Origin: Thermoproteota archaeon
GTDB taxonomy: Archaea > Thermoproteota > Nitrososphaeria_A > Caldarchaeales > Calditenuaceae
Direction of reading: 5' to 3'
Assembly (NCBI GenBank): GCA_030550235.1
Contig: JAUQPU010000002.1
Span: 28,602-92,601 of the forward strand
Length of the DNA: 64,000 nucleotides
The notes under the pieces are model-generated. The model was not told the origin of the DNA, did not search any database, and worked only from the letters and a program-made list of their open reading frames with translations. This document shows, in pieces, positions 16,670 to 25,169 of the stretch. The translations under genes were made by a program, and so were the position numbers. Positions within the stretch are counted from its first letter, which is position 1, and every line of letters begins with the position of its first letter.

Positions 16670-18091
16670 GTGGCCAGCTATAACCCCGAGTATAGGATTG
16701 AGAAGGACACGATGGGTGAGATGCGTGTCCCCGTAACCGCATATTACGGTGCACAGACGGCTAGGGCGCTTGAGAACTTCAAGTTCTCCGAGCTCACGAT
16801 GCCACGTCAGTTCATTAGGGCTTTAGGCCTAATTAAGGCTGGTGCAGCCAGGGCTAATATGGAGCTTGGGCTGTTGCCGCAACATATTGGTGATGCGATC
16901 TATAGGGCGGCCCTTGAGGTTGCAGATGGCTTGCATGACGACCAGTTCGTTGTTGATGTCTTCCAGACCGGCTCCGGCACCTCCACCAACATGAATGCAA
17001 ATGAGGTCATAGCCAATAGAGCGACAGAACTGCTTGGCGGTAAGAGAGGGGACAAAACCCTTGTCCACCCAAACGACCATGTTAACATGGGCCAGTCGAC
17101 CAACGACGTCATACCAACCGCCATCAGGGTCGCGGCCGCGTCCCTAATCTATGAGAAGCTTTTAAAAAGGCTTGACCTATTGGCGAGCACCCTAGAGCTT
17201 AAGGCCCAAGAATTCAGGCACATAGTCAAGAGCGGTAGGACACACCTCCAGGATGCTGTTCCCATGACGTTGGGGCAGGAGTTTAGCGGGTATGCAGAGA
17301 TGATGAGGAAGGCAGTCTACAGGGTTAGGAGAGCTTCTGAGGCGCTTTTAGAGCTTCCCATCGGGGGGACGGCAGTGGGCACAGGTTTGAACGCGCATCC
17401 CGAGTTCGCCCCGCGCGTCGTGAAGTTTCTGTCAGAGACCCTTGGCGTCCAATTCGTCACCGCTAGGAACAGATTTGAGGCTATGGGGAGTCAGGACGCG
17501 TGTGTAGAGGTCAGCGGTGCCCTGAGAGGCGTGGCTGGCAGCATACTAAAGATATGCGATGACCTGCGACTCTTATCATCTGGCCCAGTTACAGGGTTCG
17601 GAGAGATCGAGATACCCGCTGTCCAGCCTGGCTCCTCGATAATGCCTGGCAAAGTCAACCCTGTGATTGTTGAGGCGTCGATGCTTGCAGCATGCATGGT
17701 AATAGGCTATGATGCCGCTATCTTTGAGGCTTCTCGCGTGGGAGAGCTTGAACTCAACATGGGAAATCCCCTCATCGCCTACTGCTTGATAAACTCGATC
17801 GAGCTTCTTGGAAGAACCGCCCAGCACTTAGCCGATAAAGTCATCCCAGGCATAACAGCGAACGAGGAGAGGTGTAGGCTCTACGCTGAGAGCAGCCCAG
17901 CTACCATAACTGTGCTGGCACCTATAATCGGGTATGATAAGGCCGCCGAGGTGGCTAGGAGAGCGTTGAGGGAGAGGCGCTCCATCAAGGATATCGTGGT
18001 TGAGATGGGTTTGATGCGTAGGGAGGAAATTGACCGGGTCTTTGACGTAAGGAGGATGGCTGAGGGCGGCATACCGGCTCTTAAGAAATAG
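16670..18091 (+). CDS. fumC: Fumarate hydratase, class II
   Basis: A 473-residue tetrameric hydratase interconverting fumarate and malate in the TCA cycle. Diagnostic segments: GSGTSTNMNANEVIANRA (about residue 103), GRTHLQDAVPMTLGQEFSGY with the catalytic-region histidine, and the superfamily signature GSSIMPGKVNPVIVEA (about 324). Aspartase is similar, but the NMNANEV and VPMTLGQE wording favours fumarase. Start GTG at 16670, with a TATA box about 25 bases upstream (leaderless). Confidence 0.92.
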   Translation: MASYNPEYRIEKDTMGEMRVPVTAYYGAQTARALENFKFSELTMPRQFIRALGLIKAGAARANMELGLLPQHIGDAIYRAALEVADGLHDDQFVVDVFQTGSGTSTNMNANEVIANRATELLGGKRGDKTLVHPNDHVNMGQSTNDVIPTAIRVAAASLIYEKLLKRLDLLASTLELKAQEFRHIVKSGRTHLQDAVPMTLGQEFSGYAEMMRKAVYRVRRASEALLELPIGGTAVGTGLNAHPEFAPRVVKFLSETLGVQFVTARNRFEAMGSQDACVEVSGALRGVAGSILKICDDLRLLSSGPVTGFGEIEIPAVQPGSSIMPGKVNPVIVEASMLAACMVIGYDAAIFEASRVGELELNMGNPLIAYCLINSIELLGRTAQHLADKVIPGITANEERCRLYAESSPATITVLAPIIGYDKAAEVARRALRERRSIKDIVVEMGLMRREEIDRVFDVRRMAEGGIPALKK

Positions 18092-18093
18092 CG

Positions 18094-19302
18094 TTAGGGA
18101 TAGAGTAGAGGCATAGGATCTATCTCACCCAGTTCCCTGATTTTTTCAAGTCTCGACATCAAGTAGTCGCGCGCTCCCCTAGCGCTGGGCAGCTCACCGA
18201 CAATCTCCCCCTTCAATATGAGAGGCTTTAACAGCTCCTCAACTGGCCCTCCGCACTTTGGGCATCTCTCAAGCCTCTTCTGCCTCTGCACAATCGTGTC
18301 GTGGAATGCGTCACACCTGTAAACCTGCTTTGAAGAGGGCAGCTTACCCCTTTTAGACACGGGTCTCCCCTCAACCTCCACAATGTCGAGGGCCAGGTCA
18401 ATAGATGGTGGGAAAGCTATCGATGTCCCCACACCGAAGCCGTCAGCGACATCGTAGAGCTCCACAACGTCATCCTCATCGACGCCACCGCTCACGTAGA
18501 TCTTAACACCTCTATACCCGTTTACCTCTAGCGTCCACTTAACCTCCTCAATGATGCGCCTCATATTCCCCCGCCGCGAGGATGGGGTATCAAGCCTCAC
18601 ACCGTGGAGCCTGTTGCCCAACGTCTTTGCTGCGAGGAGGGCCTCCTCCCTCTCATCTGAGAAAGTGTCACAGAGAGCTATTCTAGGAACCTCCTCCGAT
18701 ACGGTCTCGTCGAAGGATTTCCAGGCATCTTCTTGCTTCCCCGAGACTATTATCAGGGCGTGGGGCATGGTCCCTACCGGTTTTTCACCGATCAGCTCCG
18801 CGCCTAGGACGCCGGAGACCGCGTCGCAGCCGCCTATGAAGGCAGATCTATCCACCGCAGGAGCCACTGCAGGGTGGACGCATCTGATTCCGAAAAAGAT
18901 AAGCATCTTCCCCCAGCTCTTCAGCCTGATTCTAGCGGCCTTTGTAGCCACGCTGGAGCCGTGCCGCAGCAAACCAAGTATCGAGGACTCGTAGACCCCG
19001 AACTCGCCATAGGGCCCTGAGACCTCCAAGACAGGCTCAAGCGGCCTGAAGACCTCGCCCTCCTTCATCGAGTAGACATCGATGCTTCTACCTCTCAAGA
19101 CGGCGGCGACTTCTTCCAAACCAGCCAGCACAGCCCACCCATACCCGCTCGGGAGACTGTAGGCGTGAACATCTGCAACGACCCTCTTATCCAGAACCCT
19201 CTTAATTGAGAGTACCTCCCGGGTCCTCACAAAGTAGATGTCGGTAACTCTACCACCCTTCACGTCGTCAACTGAGGCGGCGTAGATCTTCGGCTCCCTC
19301 AA
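18094..19302 (-). CDS. pncB: Nicotinate phosphoribosyltransferase, archaeal type
   Basis: A 402-residue enzyme making nicotinate mononucleotide from nicotinate and PRPP for NAD salvage. The core holds TKAARIRLKSWGK, VHPAVAPAVDRSAFIGGCDAVSG, the VRLDTPSSRRGNMRRI loop and ISVGG-type YVSGGVDEDDV. The C-terminal zinc ribbon (CDAFHDTIVQRQKRLERCPKCG) is typical of the Thermoplasma-type archaeal enzyme. A TATA box (tttttatca on the minus strand) lies about 35 bases upstream. Confidence 0.9.
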   Translation of the reverse strand: MREPKIYAASVDDVKGGRVTDIYFVRTREVLSIKRVLDKRVVADVHAYSLPSGYGWAVLAGLEEVAAVLRGRSIDVYSMKEGEVFRPLEPVLEVSGPYGEFGVYESSILGLLRHGSSVATKAARIRLKSWGKMLIFFGIRCVHPAVAPAVDRSAFIGGCDAVSGVLGAELIGEKPVGTMPHALIIVSGKQEDAWKSFDETVSEEVPRIALCDTFSDEREEALLAAKTLGNRLHGVRLDTPSSRRGNMRRIIEEVKWTLEVNGYRGVKIYVSGGVDEDDVVELYDVADGFGVGTSIAFPPSIDLALDIVEVEGRPVSKRGKLPSSKQVYRCDAFHDTIVQRQKRLERCPKCGGPVEELLKPLILKGEIVGELPSARGARDYLMSRLEKIRELGEIDPMPLLYP

Positions 19303-19433
19303 AACACATCAGGCATCCACTAAGTAGGGGATGATAAAAACCCTTAAAGGAGATTGTGAGGACGTTCTCTCCCCTCTACCGCCATCCAGGGTGAAGGCCT
19401 TATAAACACCTGAAATAAAGGGGCATTAAAGGA

Positions 19434-19853
19434 ATGCCGCGGTTTAAGCTCCAGCTAAACAGGCCCTATGGACAAGTCAGCGTAGAGGCTGAGAACATCG
19501 AGGAGATAATTGCCTCCATCAAAAAATTGATAGAGCTATCAGGGGCCGTGGAGAGGAGTCTCGGGTTAGGCACCCCATCCAGCCAGCAGACAGCAGCTCT
19601 ACCCAGGAAGGCTAGGCCGAGGAGGGGCCGCTCCGAGGCAGTCCTAGCCCTCGAAACCATAGAGACGAGGCTCCTCGGAACAGGCTTCTTCCACACGCCG
19701 CGCTCAACATCCGAGGTGAGGCAGAAGATCCACGAACTCACCGGCTTAAAGCTTCAGAGCAGAAAAGTCAGCCAGGCTTTGGGCATACTGTTTGACGCGG
19801 GGAAGATTATGAGGGTTGGGAGGAGGGGAGGTTATAGATGGTTTGAGAAATAG
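19434..19853 (+). CDS. Hypothetical protein with C-terminal winged-helix-like domain
   Basis: 139 residues. The N-terminal part (RFKLQLNRPYGQVSVEAENIEEIIASIKKLIEL) looks like a small beta-beta-alpha unit. A basic linker (RKARPRRGRSE) follows, and the C-terminal half (VRQKIHELTGLKLQSRKVSQALGILFDAGKIMRVGRRGGYRW) reads as a winged helix with the wing at the end. Probably nucleic-acid binding; no named family recognised. A TATA-like ccttataaa sits about 30 bases before the ATG, supporting a leaderless start. Confidence 0.75.
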   Translation: MPRFKLQLNRPYGQVSVEAENIEEIIASIKKLIELSGAVERSLGLGTPSSQQTAALPRKARPRRGRSEAVLALETIETRLLGTGFFHTPRSTSEVRQKIHELTGLKLQSRKVSQALGILFDAGKIMRVGRRGGYRWFEK

Positions 19854-19866
19854 ATGTGTGGATTGT

Positions 19867-20832
19867 TTATGCGAGGTAGGCGTAGGCTAGCCTGTCCAAG
19901 TGTTTGATACGTTTCGCGGGGTGGGGGTGTGTGCTGAAGAGGTCGCTCAATGGACCCGCTTTAGCCCGCCTCAGCTCCTCAATAGCCCTCTCCACGTCGA
20001 CGTAAGGATCGATTGCGTGCTCGGGGTCTGAGATGAAGAACATCTTAAGCTGCTCGGTCCTCGCCCTCATCTCCGGCCTAATTCTCCCAGAGAGCGTCAT
20101 AATCCTGACTAAAGCCCTCTGCAGCTTCCTCGCTCCATCGCTCACAACCATAGCCGCGTGGCTGTCGGCATAATACTCTCGCAGCCTGCTCATCAGGAAA
20201 ACGAACAGGTTGAATATGAAGCTCAAGACTATCAGGCCGATGCCTATCAGGACTGGTGCTGCTCCCCCGCCGTTCCTCCTACCTCCTCCGAAGAGCCCAG
20301 ACATGTATAGCGTATAGCCAATATAATATATTATTGCGGGTATCAGGCTTATCATCAGCATGACCACGACGTCCCTGTGCTTCAGGTGGCCAACCTCGTG
20401 GGCTATCACCGCCTCGAGCTCCTCGCGTGGAATCCGACCCAATAAGCCGCTAGTGACTGCCACCATAGGCCCTGTCAGGGGGCTTCCATAGGCGAAGGCG
20501 TTCGGCACGCCTATGTCAGCTATCATCACCTTCGGCCTATCACGCAAACCACTCTTCGAAGCCACCTCATCGACCATCTGGTAAAGCCACTGATACGATG
20601 CTGCATCTGCCTCACGGACCCTATAGACCGCGTTAATCAGATAGGGGCCGAGGAGCCATTGGAGGATGTTTAAAATCACTACAAACCCTATTACGCCATA
20701 GATGTAGAACGTTGGCAGTCCCAAGTACAGAATGAGCGCTGTTAATAGGAGCGTGGCTGTCCCAACAACTACAAGCCAGATAGTGATCATGCTGACCCGT
20801 AATCCGAGTAGCGAGGTTCTAACCTGCTCCAC
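19867..20832 (-). CDS. htpX: Zinc metalloprotease HtpX
   Basis: A 321-residue M48 membrane protease for quality control of membrane proteins. Two N-terminal membrane helices (about 15-60), the zinc site EAVIAHEVGHLKHRDVVVM (about 139-157), two more hydrophobic helices, and the third-ligand region REYYADSHAAMV. The closing FSTHPHPAKRIKHLDRL is also typical. Start GTG. A palindromic TATA region lies just upstream. Confidence 0.93.
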   Translation of the reverse strand: MEQVRTSLLGLRVSMITIWLVVVGTATLLLTALILYLGLPTFYIYGVIGFVVILNILQWLLGPYLINAVYRVREADAASYQWLYQMVDEVASKSGLRDRPKVMIADIGVPNAFAYGSPLTGPMVAVTSGLLGRIPREELEAVIAHEVGHLKHRDVVVMLMISLIPAIIYYIGYTLYMSGLFGGGRRNGGGAAPVLIGIGLIVLSFIFNLFVFLMSRLREYYADSHAAMVVSDGARKLQRALVRIMTLSGRIRPEMRARTEQLKMFFISDPEHAIDPYVDVERAIEELRRAKAGPLSDLFSTHPHPAKRIKHLDRLAYAYLA

Positions 20833-20847
20833 GCCTCAAAACCCCCT

Positions 20848-20862
20848 CTTATACGATATAAG
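20848..20862. promoter_or_regulatory. Palindromic TATA region of htpX
   Basis: CTTATA-CGA-TATAAG, a perfect 15-base palindrome about 16-30 bases upstream of the htpX GTG. It contains a TATA box in both directions and may also be a stress-regulator site. Confidence 0.45.
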
Positions 20863-21082
20863 CAATAGGCAAGTATTAAATCTAATCCAATATAAAAGAG
20901 ACGTTACACAACCTAGTCTTAAAGAGAGAAGTAAATTGCTTTTCAAAAGAAGGGTCCCTATATTGGATGAGGCAGTTAGTCCCCAACTGGTGTTTGGGGA
21001 ACTGTGTTGAGCTAAGACCGTAATATGCTATGTTACGTAGTTAATTGAGATAGGGAAAAGGCGTTATCGTTTTCTTTGGTGA
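20863..21082. other. Intergenic stretch without recognisable gene
   Basis: About 220 bases between htpX (leftward) and the end of rps26e. It is AT-rich at first. A hairpin CCCCAA-N7-TTGGGG lies at 20981-20999. I see no tRNA, no C/D box pair and no convincing ORF. The hairpin could be a terminator or part of a small RNA. Confidence 0.3.
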
Positions 21083-21367
21083 TTAGATTATCTCTCTAAC
21101 CTTCCTCTCCTCTCTCGGCCGAACCTTCAGCACGCCATAGTGTATGGCACAGGATATACAGAGATTCTCTGTTACGATGTTCTGGGAGATGTATGCGCCT
21201 GCCTTTTTCAGCTCTCTGAAGAGGTCTCCACGAACTAGTGACACGCGTCTTGTGACGCGTTGTATCTTGCTTCTTGGGACAAGAGCACCGCAGTTGTCAC
21301 ACTGAATCATAGGCTCAGAGCCCTTCTGCCCCTTTGCCCTACCCCTGTTCTTCCGCTTTACAGGCAT
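21083..21367 (-). CDS. rps26e: 30S ribosomal protein S26e
   Basis: A 94-residue zinc-ribbon ribosomal protein near the mRNA exit channel. VKRKNRGRAKGQKGSEPMIQCDNCGALVPRSKIQRV and ENLCISCAIHYGV provide the four zinc cysteines. It occurs in TACK and related archaea and eukaryotes, so it helps place the organism outside Euryarchaeota. A TATA-like ttataatct lies about 25 bases upstream on the coding strand. Confidence 0.95.
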   Translation of the reverse strand: MPVKRKNRGRAKGQKGSEPMIQCDNCGALVPRSKIQRVTRRVSLVRGDLFRELKKAGAYISQNIVTENLCISCAIHYGVLKVRPREERKVREII

Positions 21368-21466
21368 GTTGTCCGGTGATAGATTATAAGGGGGGTGATT
21401 TAAACCCTCTATCGACCAATTATAGGGGCTTCAAAGCGTCTCCGCGCCCTTTAGCTGTGTAGGCGA

Positions 21467-21979
21467 CTATTTTGTGCCTTTTTTCTTAGCCTTTAAAAAA
21501 GTCTCAAACGCCCTTAGCGCCTCCTCTTGGACTGGGTCAACAGAGCCTGGCCTAATTTTTCTAATCCAGTTGAGCGCCTCCTCACTCCCCATCCCCTTAC
21601 TGTACATCATGTAGGCGGCGGCTATGGAGCCTGACCTTCCTTGACCGGCTGCACAGTGTACTAGCACCCTCCTTCCCTGTCTCCTCATCTCGTCGATGAA
21701 TTTGACTGATTTCAATATGACCTCGAGCGGTGGCGGGTCATGGTCGGCCGTCGGCAGATGCTCGTAGATAATGTTGAAGCCCTCTAGGAATATGGGTGGA
21801 ATCCTATCTTCGGTTAGGGAGAGGATTGAGCTTATACCGTTCTCGTGGAGCCACTCTATCTGGCTTCTTGTGACTGGACGGCCTGAAACCGCCAGTCCCT
21901 CGTCAACCCAGCCAAAATTGAAGGGCACGTCTGTGAACATCGCCCTGATCCGCCTTGAAATATCCCCTAGATTACCCAC
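21467..21979 (-). CDS. Dual-specificity / tyrosine protein phosphatase
   Basis: A 170-residue cysteine phosphatase. The P-loop VLVHCAAGQGRSGSIAAAYM (HCxxGxxRS) is near residue 110, and the general-acid loop with aspartate is THL-like LPTADHDPPPLE. The size and the N-terminal FNFGWVDEGLAVSGRP are those of small archaeal dual-specificity phosphatases. Substrate unknown. Confidence 0.9.
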   Translation of the reverse strand: MGNLGDISRRIRAMFTDVPFNFGWVDEGLAVSGRPVTRSQIEWLHENGISSILSLTEDRIPPIFLEGFNIIYEHLPTADHDPPPLEVILKSVKFIDEMRRQGRRVLVHCAAGQGRSGSIAAAYMMYSKGMGSEEALNWIRKIRPGSVDPVQEEALRAFETFLKAKKKGTK

Positions 21980-22060
21980 GAATTAGATAACGCGTAGGCT
22001 GCTATAAGACTCTTGAGCGGGTAGGGGATATAAATCCGGGGATAATAACTAGTCTCGGAG

Positions 22061-22954
22061 ATGGTTAGCGGGGTTTCGGTGGTAGCTGGGCCTGCATCGA
22101 CCGAGTTGGGGGTTAAGATTGCTGAGGCGATGGGGGTTAGAGTTCTGAGGCTCCAGCATAAAGTCTTCCCTGACGGCGAGTCCTATTTTCGATTCCTAGA
22201 AAAATCCGATTCCACAGTCATCCTCGTGCAGGGTACACACCCACCACAGGACAAACACCTCATCCAGCTGCTCCTCATGTCCAAATCTCTCAGAGAGTTG
22301 GGGGCATCGCGCATAGTTGCAGTCATCCCCTATCTAGCCTATGCGCGGCAAGACAAGGCCTTTTTGGAGGGGGAGGCAGTGAGTCTGAGAATAGTCCTTT
22401 ACCTAATGACATCCTGCGGGATTGACGAGCTCGTCACAGTAAATCCCCACGCGCCCTGGGCCTTAAAGGAGTCTCAGCTCATGGGGCACTCCATCAGTGT
22501 CGCTAAGACTCTAGCCTTTGATGTGAAGAGACGCGGCTGGCAGGTCTCCTATGTCGTCTCGCCTGGGAAGAAGGGTATGGAGCTTGCAACGGAGGCCTCT
22601 GCGGAGCTAGGCGCGGAGCCTGTGAAGGCTGAGTCTTGGAGAGACCCAACAACAGGTGAAGTCAAGGTGGAGTTAGAGGATAGCGAGGTCTTCAGCAATA
22701 AAGGCGTGCTGGTTATTGACGATGTCGTGAGCTCTGGGGGGACGATGAGTAAGCTCGTCAGGAAACTCAAATCTGCAAAAGCCTCAAAGGTCTATGCGTG
22801 CTGTATCCACGGCCTATTCATCGGCGGCTCAGACCAGAAAATTCTAGAAGCAGGGGCAGAAGCGATCATAGCCACTAACACCATCCCGAACAAATACGCC
22901 ACTGTCGATATATCACGCGAGATAGCCAATTATCTGGCGGCCCTAGTCTCTTGA
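22061..22954 (+). CDS. prs: Ribose-phosphate pyrophosphokinase
   Basis: A 297-residue PRPP synthetase, feeding nucleotide, NAD and histidine synthesis. FPDGESYFRF (about residue 37), ARQDKAFLEGEAVSLRIV (flexible ATP loop), VNPHAPWAL and the PRPP-binding VLVIDDVVSSGGTMSKL (about 222) are all present. A TATA box gatataaat lies about 28 bases upstream. The end overlaps the next gene's TTG start by four bases. Confidence 0.95.
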   Translation: MVSGVSVVAGPASTELGVKIAEAMGVRVLRLQHKVFPDGESYFRFLEKSDSTVILVQGTHPPQDKHLIQLLLMSKSLRELGASRIVAVIPYLAYARQDKAFLEGEAVSLRIVLYLMTSCGIDELVTVNPHAPWALKESQLMGHSISVAKTLAFDVKRRGWQVSYVVSPGKKGMELATEASAELGAEPVKAESWRDPTTGEVKVELEDSEVFSNKGVLVIDDVVSSGGTMSKLVRKLKSAKASKVYACCIHGLFIGGSDQKILEAGAEAIIATNTIPNKYATVDISREIANYLAALVS

Positions 22955-23982
22955 AGCGTATACTAGCGCTACTCTCAGGTGATGCACCGAAGCTCGCGCT
23001 AAGCGAGCTAAGGTCAATCCTCTATATCCTAAGTGGCAGCGACTATGTTGAAAGGCTTACAGATAGGCTCGTCCAGCTCGACTCTAGTATTGGTGATGCC
23101 CGCATCATAACCTGCCGCTCAGCATACGTGAAGGAGCTGATAGAGCCAATCCTGTACCATTCGGAGCTTTATGTGGGTTGTGAGGTCGATGTAGGCGAGT
23201 CTGAGACATTGAAGACGGCCCGTAGCTTCGCAGTGAGAGCTGTAAGGCTCGGCGGCGTAAAGTTTGATAGTGTCGCTGTTGAGAGGTGGATTGGCGGGCT
23301 TGTCAAGTCTAGCTACCCCCATCTTAGAGTTGATTTATCCAAACCCGATGTACTGGTCCACGCATTTATCACCGAGAAAGGATTATACGCTGGGCCACTC
23401 CTAGCACGGCTAAACTATAGAGTACTAGAGTCTAGGAGGCCTAAGATGAGGCCTTTCCGCCACCCCTCAGCCCTGATGCCGAGGCTCGCGAGATGTATGG
23501 TCAACCTGACACGGGCTAGGCCTGGGGGATGGATAATAGACCCGTTCGCCGGTACAGGCTCAATCCCTATCGAAGCGGCTGACATGGGCTATAAGGTCCT
23601 TGCGATAGAGCTGAAGGGATGGATAGCGCGCGGCTGTCTCCTGAACCTGAAGTGGAGTGGCCATGCTGATAAGGTGGGGCTAGTATGCGGCGACGCAGTT
23701 AAACCACCTCTGCGGGGTGTCTTCCATGGAGTGGCGACTGACCCACCCTACGGCCGCTCAACACAGCTAGGCGGCAGAGACATCCAGCAACTATATCTAG
23801 ATGCCTTCTCATCGACTGCGAATCTTCTCGAAGCCGGTAGCAGGATCGTGGCGGCGATTCCGCAGCAGCGCATTGACCCAACACTGCTTGAGGAGATTGG
23901 CCTCCGTCTCTTGGAGCAATACCCCATAAGGATTCACTCCGGTCTAACTAGGGTCGTCTGTATCTATAGCGTGGGGTCTTGA
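22951..23982 (+). CDS. tRNA (guanine(10)-N2)-dimethyltransferase, Trm11/TrmG10-like
   Basis: A 343-residue protein with an N-terminal THUMP-like region (about 1-150) and a Rossmann methyltransferase domain. SAM motif I is WIIDPFAGTGSIPIEAADMG (about residue 192) and the amino-methylase motif IV is TDPPYGRST (about 263). Archaeal members make m2G10/m22G10 in tRNA. Start is TTG in a TTGA overlap with prs. I cannot separate the G10 from the G6 enzyme with certainty. Confidence 0.85.
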   Translation: MKRILALLSGDAPKLALSELRSILYILSGSDYVERLTDRLVQLDSSIGDARIITCRSAYVKELIEPILYHSELYVGCEVDVGESETLKTARSFAVRAVRLGGVKFDSVAVERWIGGLVKSSYPHLRVDLSKPDVLVHAFITEKGLYAGPLLARLNYRVLESRRPKMRPFRHPSALMPRLARCMVNLTRARPGGWIIDPFAGTGSIPIEAADMGYKVLAIELKGWIARGCLLNLKWSGHADKVGLVCGDAVKPPLRGVFHGVATDPPYGRSTQLGGRDIQQLYLDAFSSTANLLEAGSRIVAAIPQQRIDPTLLEEIGLRLLEQYPIRIHSGLTRVVCIYSVGS

Positions 23983-24094
23983 GCGTTGTATCCGTCATTT
24001 GGCTAACTTTATGGCTTGTCTGGTGGACGGGTTAACTAAATAATAGATGTCTGAAAGACGCAAATAAATGATATTGACTGTTAATATTACGCTA

Positions 24095-24127
24095 ACATGA
24101 CCTTACTCATGTAAGAATGCTTATTAA
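24095..24127 (+). promoter_or_regulatory. Promoter with inverted repeat before the asparagine synthetase gene
   Basis: ACATGA-N6-TCATGT (24095-24112) lies directly upstream of the TATA-like cttattaa (24120-24127), which is about 30 bases before the ATG. The dyad covers the BRE, a common operator position in archaea. Confidence 0.45.
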
Positions 24128-24155
24128 TGAGTGTTGACGTTATAATTCGTAACTT

Positions 24156-25157
24156 ATGGAGACTGAAGTCAGTTTGGAGCTTCAGAGGCTATCTCAGCAG
24201 CTCCAACAGAGCTGGAAGATTGTTAGAACGCCTCGCATGAAGGCTATACTCAAGATACAGGACATAGCTTGCGACGCCATGAGAAGTTATCTGAGGTCTG
24301 AGGGCTTCATAGAGCTCCTCCCACCAATCATCGGTCCAGTCACAGACCCGGGGATAAGGGGCGCGAAGCAGGTCACCTTCGATTACTATGGAAGAGAGTA
24401 CAAGGTGATGAGTAGTGCCATACTCTATAAGCAGGCGGCGATGAGCGGGCTTGGAAAAATTTTCTTTATGTCGCCTAACGTGAGGCTTGAGCCCATCGAC
24501 TCGGCCTTCACAGGCAGGCATCTAGTAGAGTTCGTTCAGCTTGACCTCGAGATAGCTGAGGCAACCTATTTCGACGCCATGTCCGTGGCTGAGAGGCTCC
24601 TATGCGAAGCGGTAAACACGGTGAGGGACACATGTCAGAGCGAATTGGAGTATCTCAATAGAAACCTGCCTCGTCTCACGCCCCCATTTAAGAAGCTCAC
24701 CTATGATGAAACCCTGGAATATCTCAGAGTGAATGGTGTGAAGATGCGGTATGGGATCGAGATTCCCTGGGATGCCGAACAGCTCCTGTCAAAGCTAGTT
24801 GGCGAGCCATTCTTCATCATAGACTATCCAAGGGGAGCGCGCGGTTTCTATGACAGGGAGGATGAGAAGCGGCCCGGAATTCTTAGGGATTTCGACCTCA
24901 TTTATCCGGAGGGCTATGGTGAATGTGCCTCCGGAGCTGAGCGGGAGCATCGATATGAGAAGGTGTTGGCGCGGATGAAGGAGACCGGTGAGGACCCGAG
25001 GAAGTATTCATGGTATCTTGAGATGCTTAGGGAGGGGATCCCCCCAAGTGCAGGGTTCGGGATAGGCATAGAGAGGCTTACGCGCTATCTATGTGGACTT
25101 GAGTATGTTTGGGAGGCGAGGCTCTGCCCCAAGCTGGCTGGAATACACTCACCATAA
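24156..25157 (+). CDS. AsnRS/AspRS-like catalytic-core protein, probable asparagine synthetase
   Basis: 333 residues of class II aminoacyl-tRNA synthetase core without the N-terminal anticodon-binding OB domain. Motif 2 region SPNVRLEPIDSAFTGRHLVEFVQLDLEIAEA and motif 3 GFGIGIERLTRYL are clear. This matches the archaeal 'AS-AR' proteins (Pyrococcus abyssi), which make asparagine from aspartate with ATP and ammonia. The following glutamate synthase-like gene, 12 bases downstream, fits a nitrogen-assimilation role. A role as tRNA synthetase seems unlikely without the OB domain. Confidence 0.85.
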   Translation: METEVSLELQRLSQQLQQSWKIVRTPRMKAILKIQDIACDAMRSYLRSEGFIELLPPIIGPVTDPGIRGAKQVTFDYYGREYKVMSSAILYKQAAMSGLGKIFFMSPNVRLEPIDSAFTGRHLVEFVQLDLEIAEATYFDAMSVAERLLCEAVNTVRDTCQSELEYLNRNLPRLTPPFKKLTYDETLEYLRVNGVKMRYGIEIPWDAEQLLSKLVGEPFFIIDYPRGARGFYDREDEKRPGILRDFDLIYPEGYGECASGAEREHRYEKVLARMKETGEDPRKYSWYLEMLREGIPPSAGFGIGIERLTRYLCGLEYVWEARLCPKLAGIHSP

Positions 25158-25169
25158 AAATGCAGGGAG

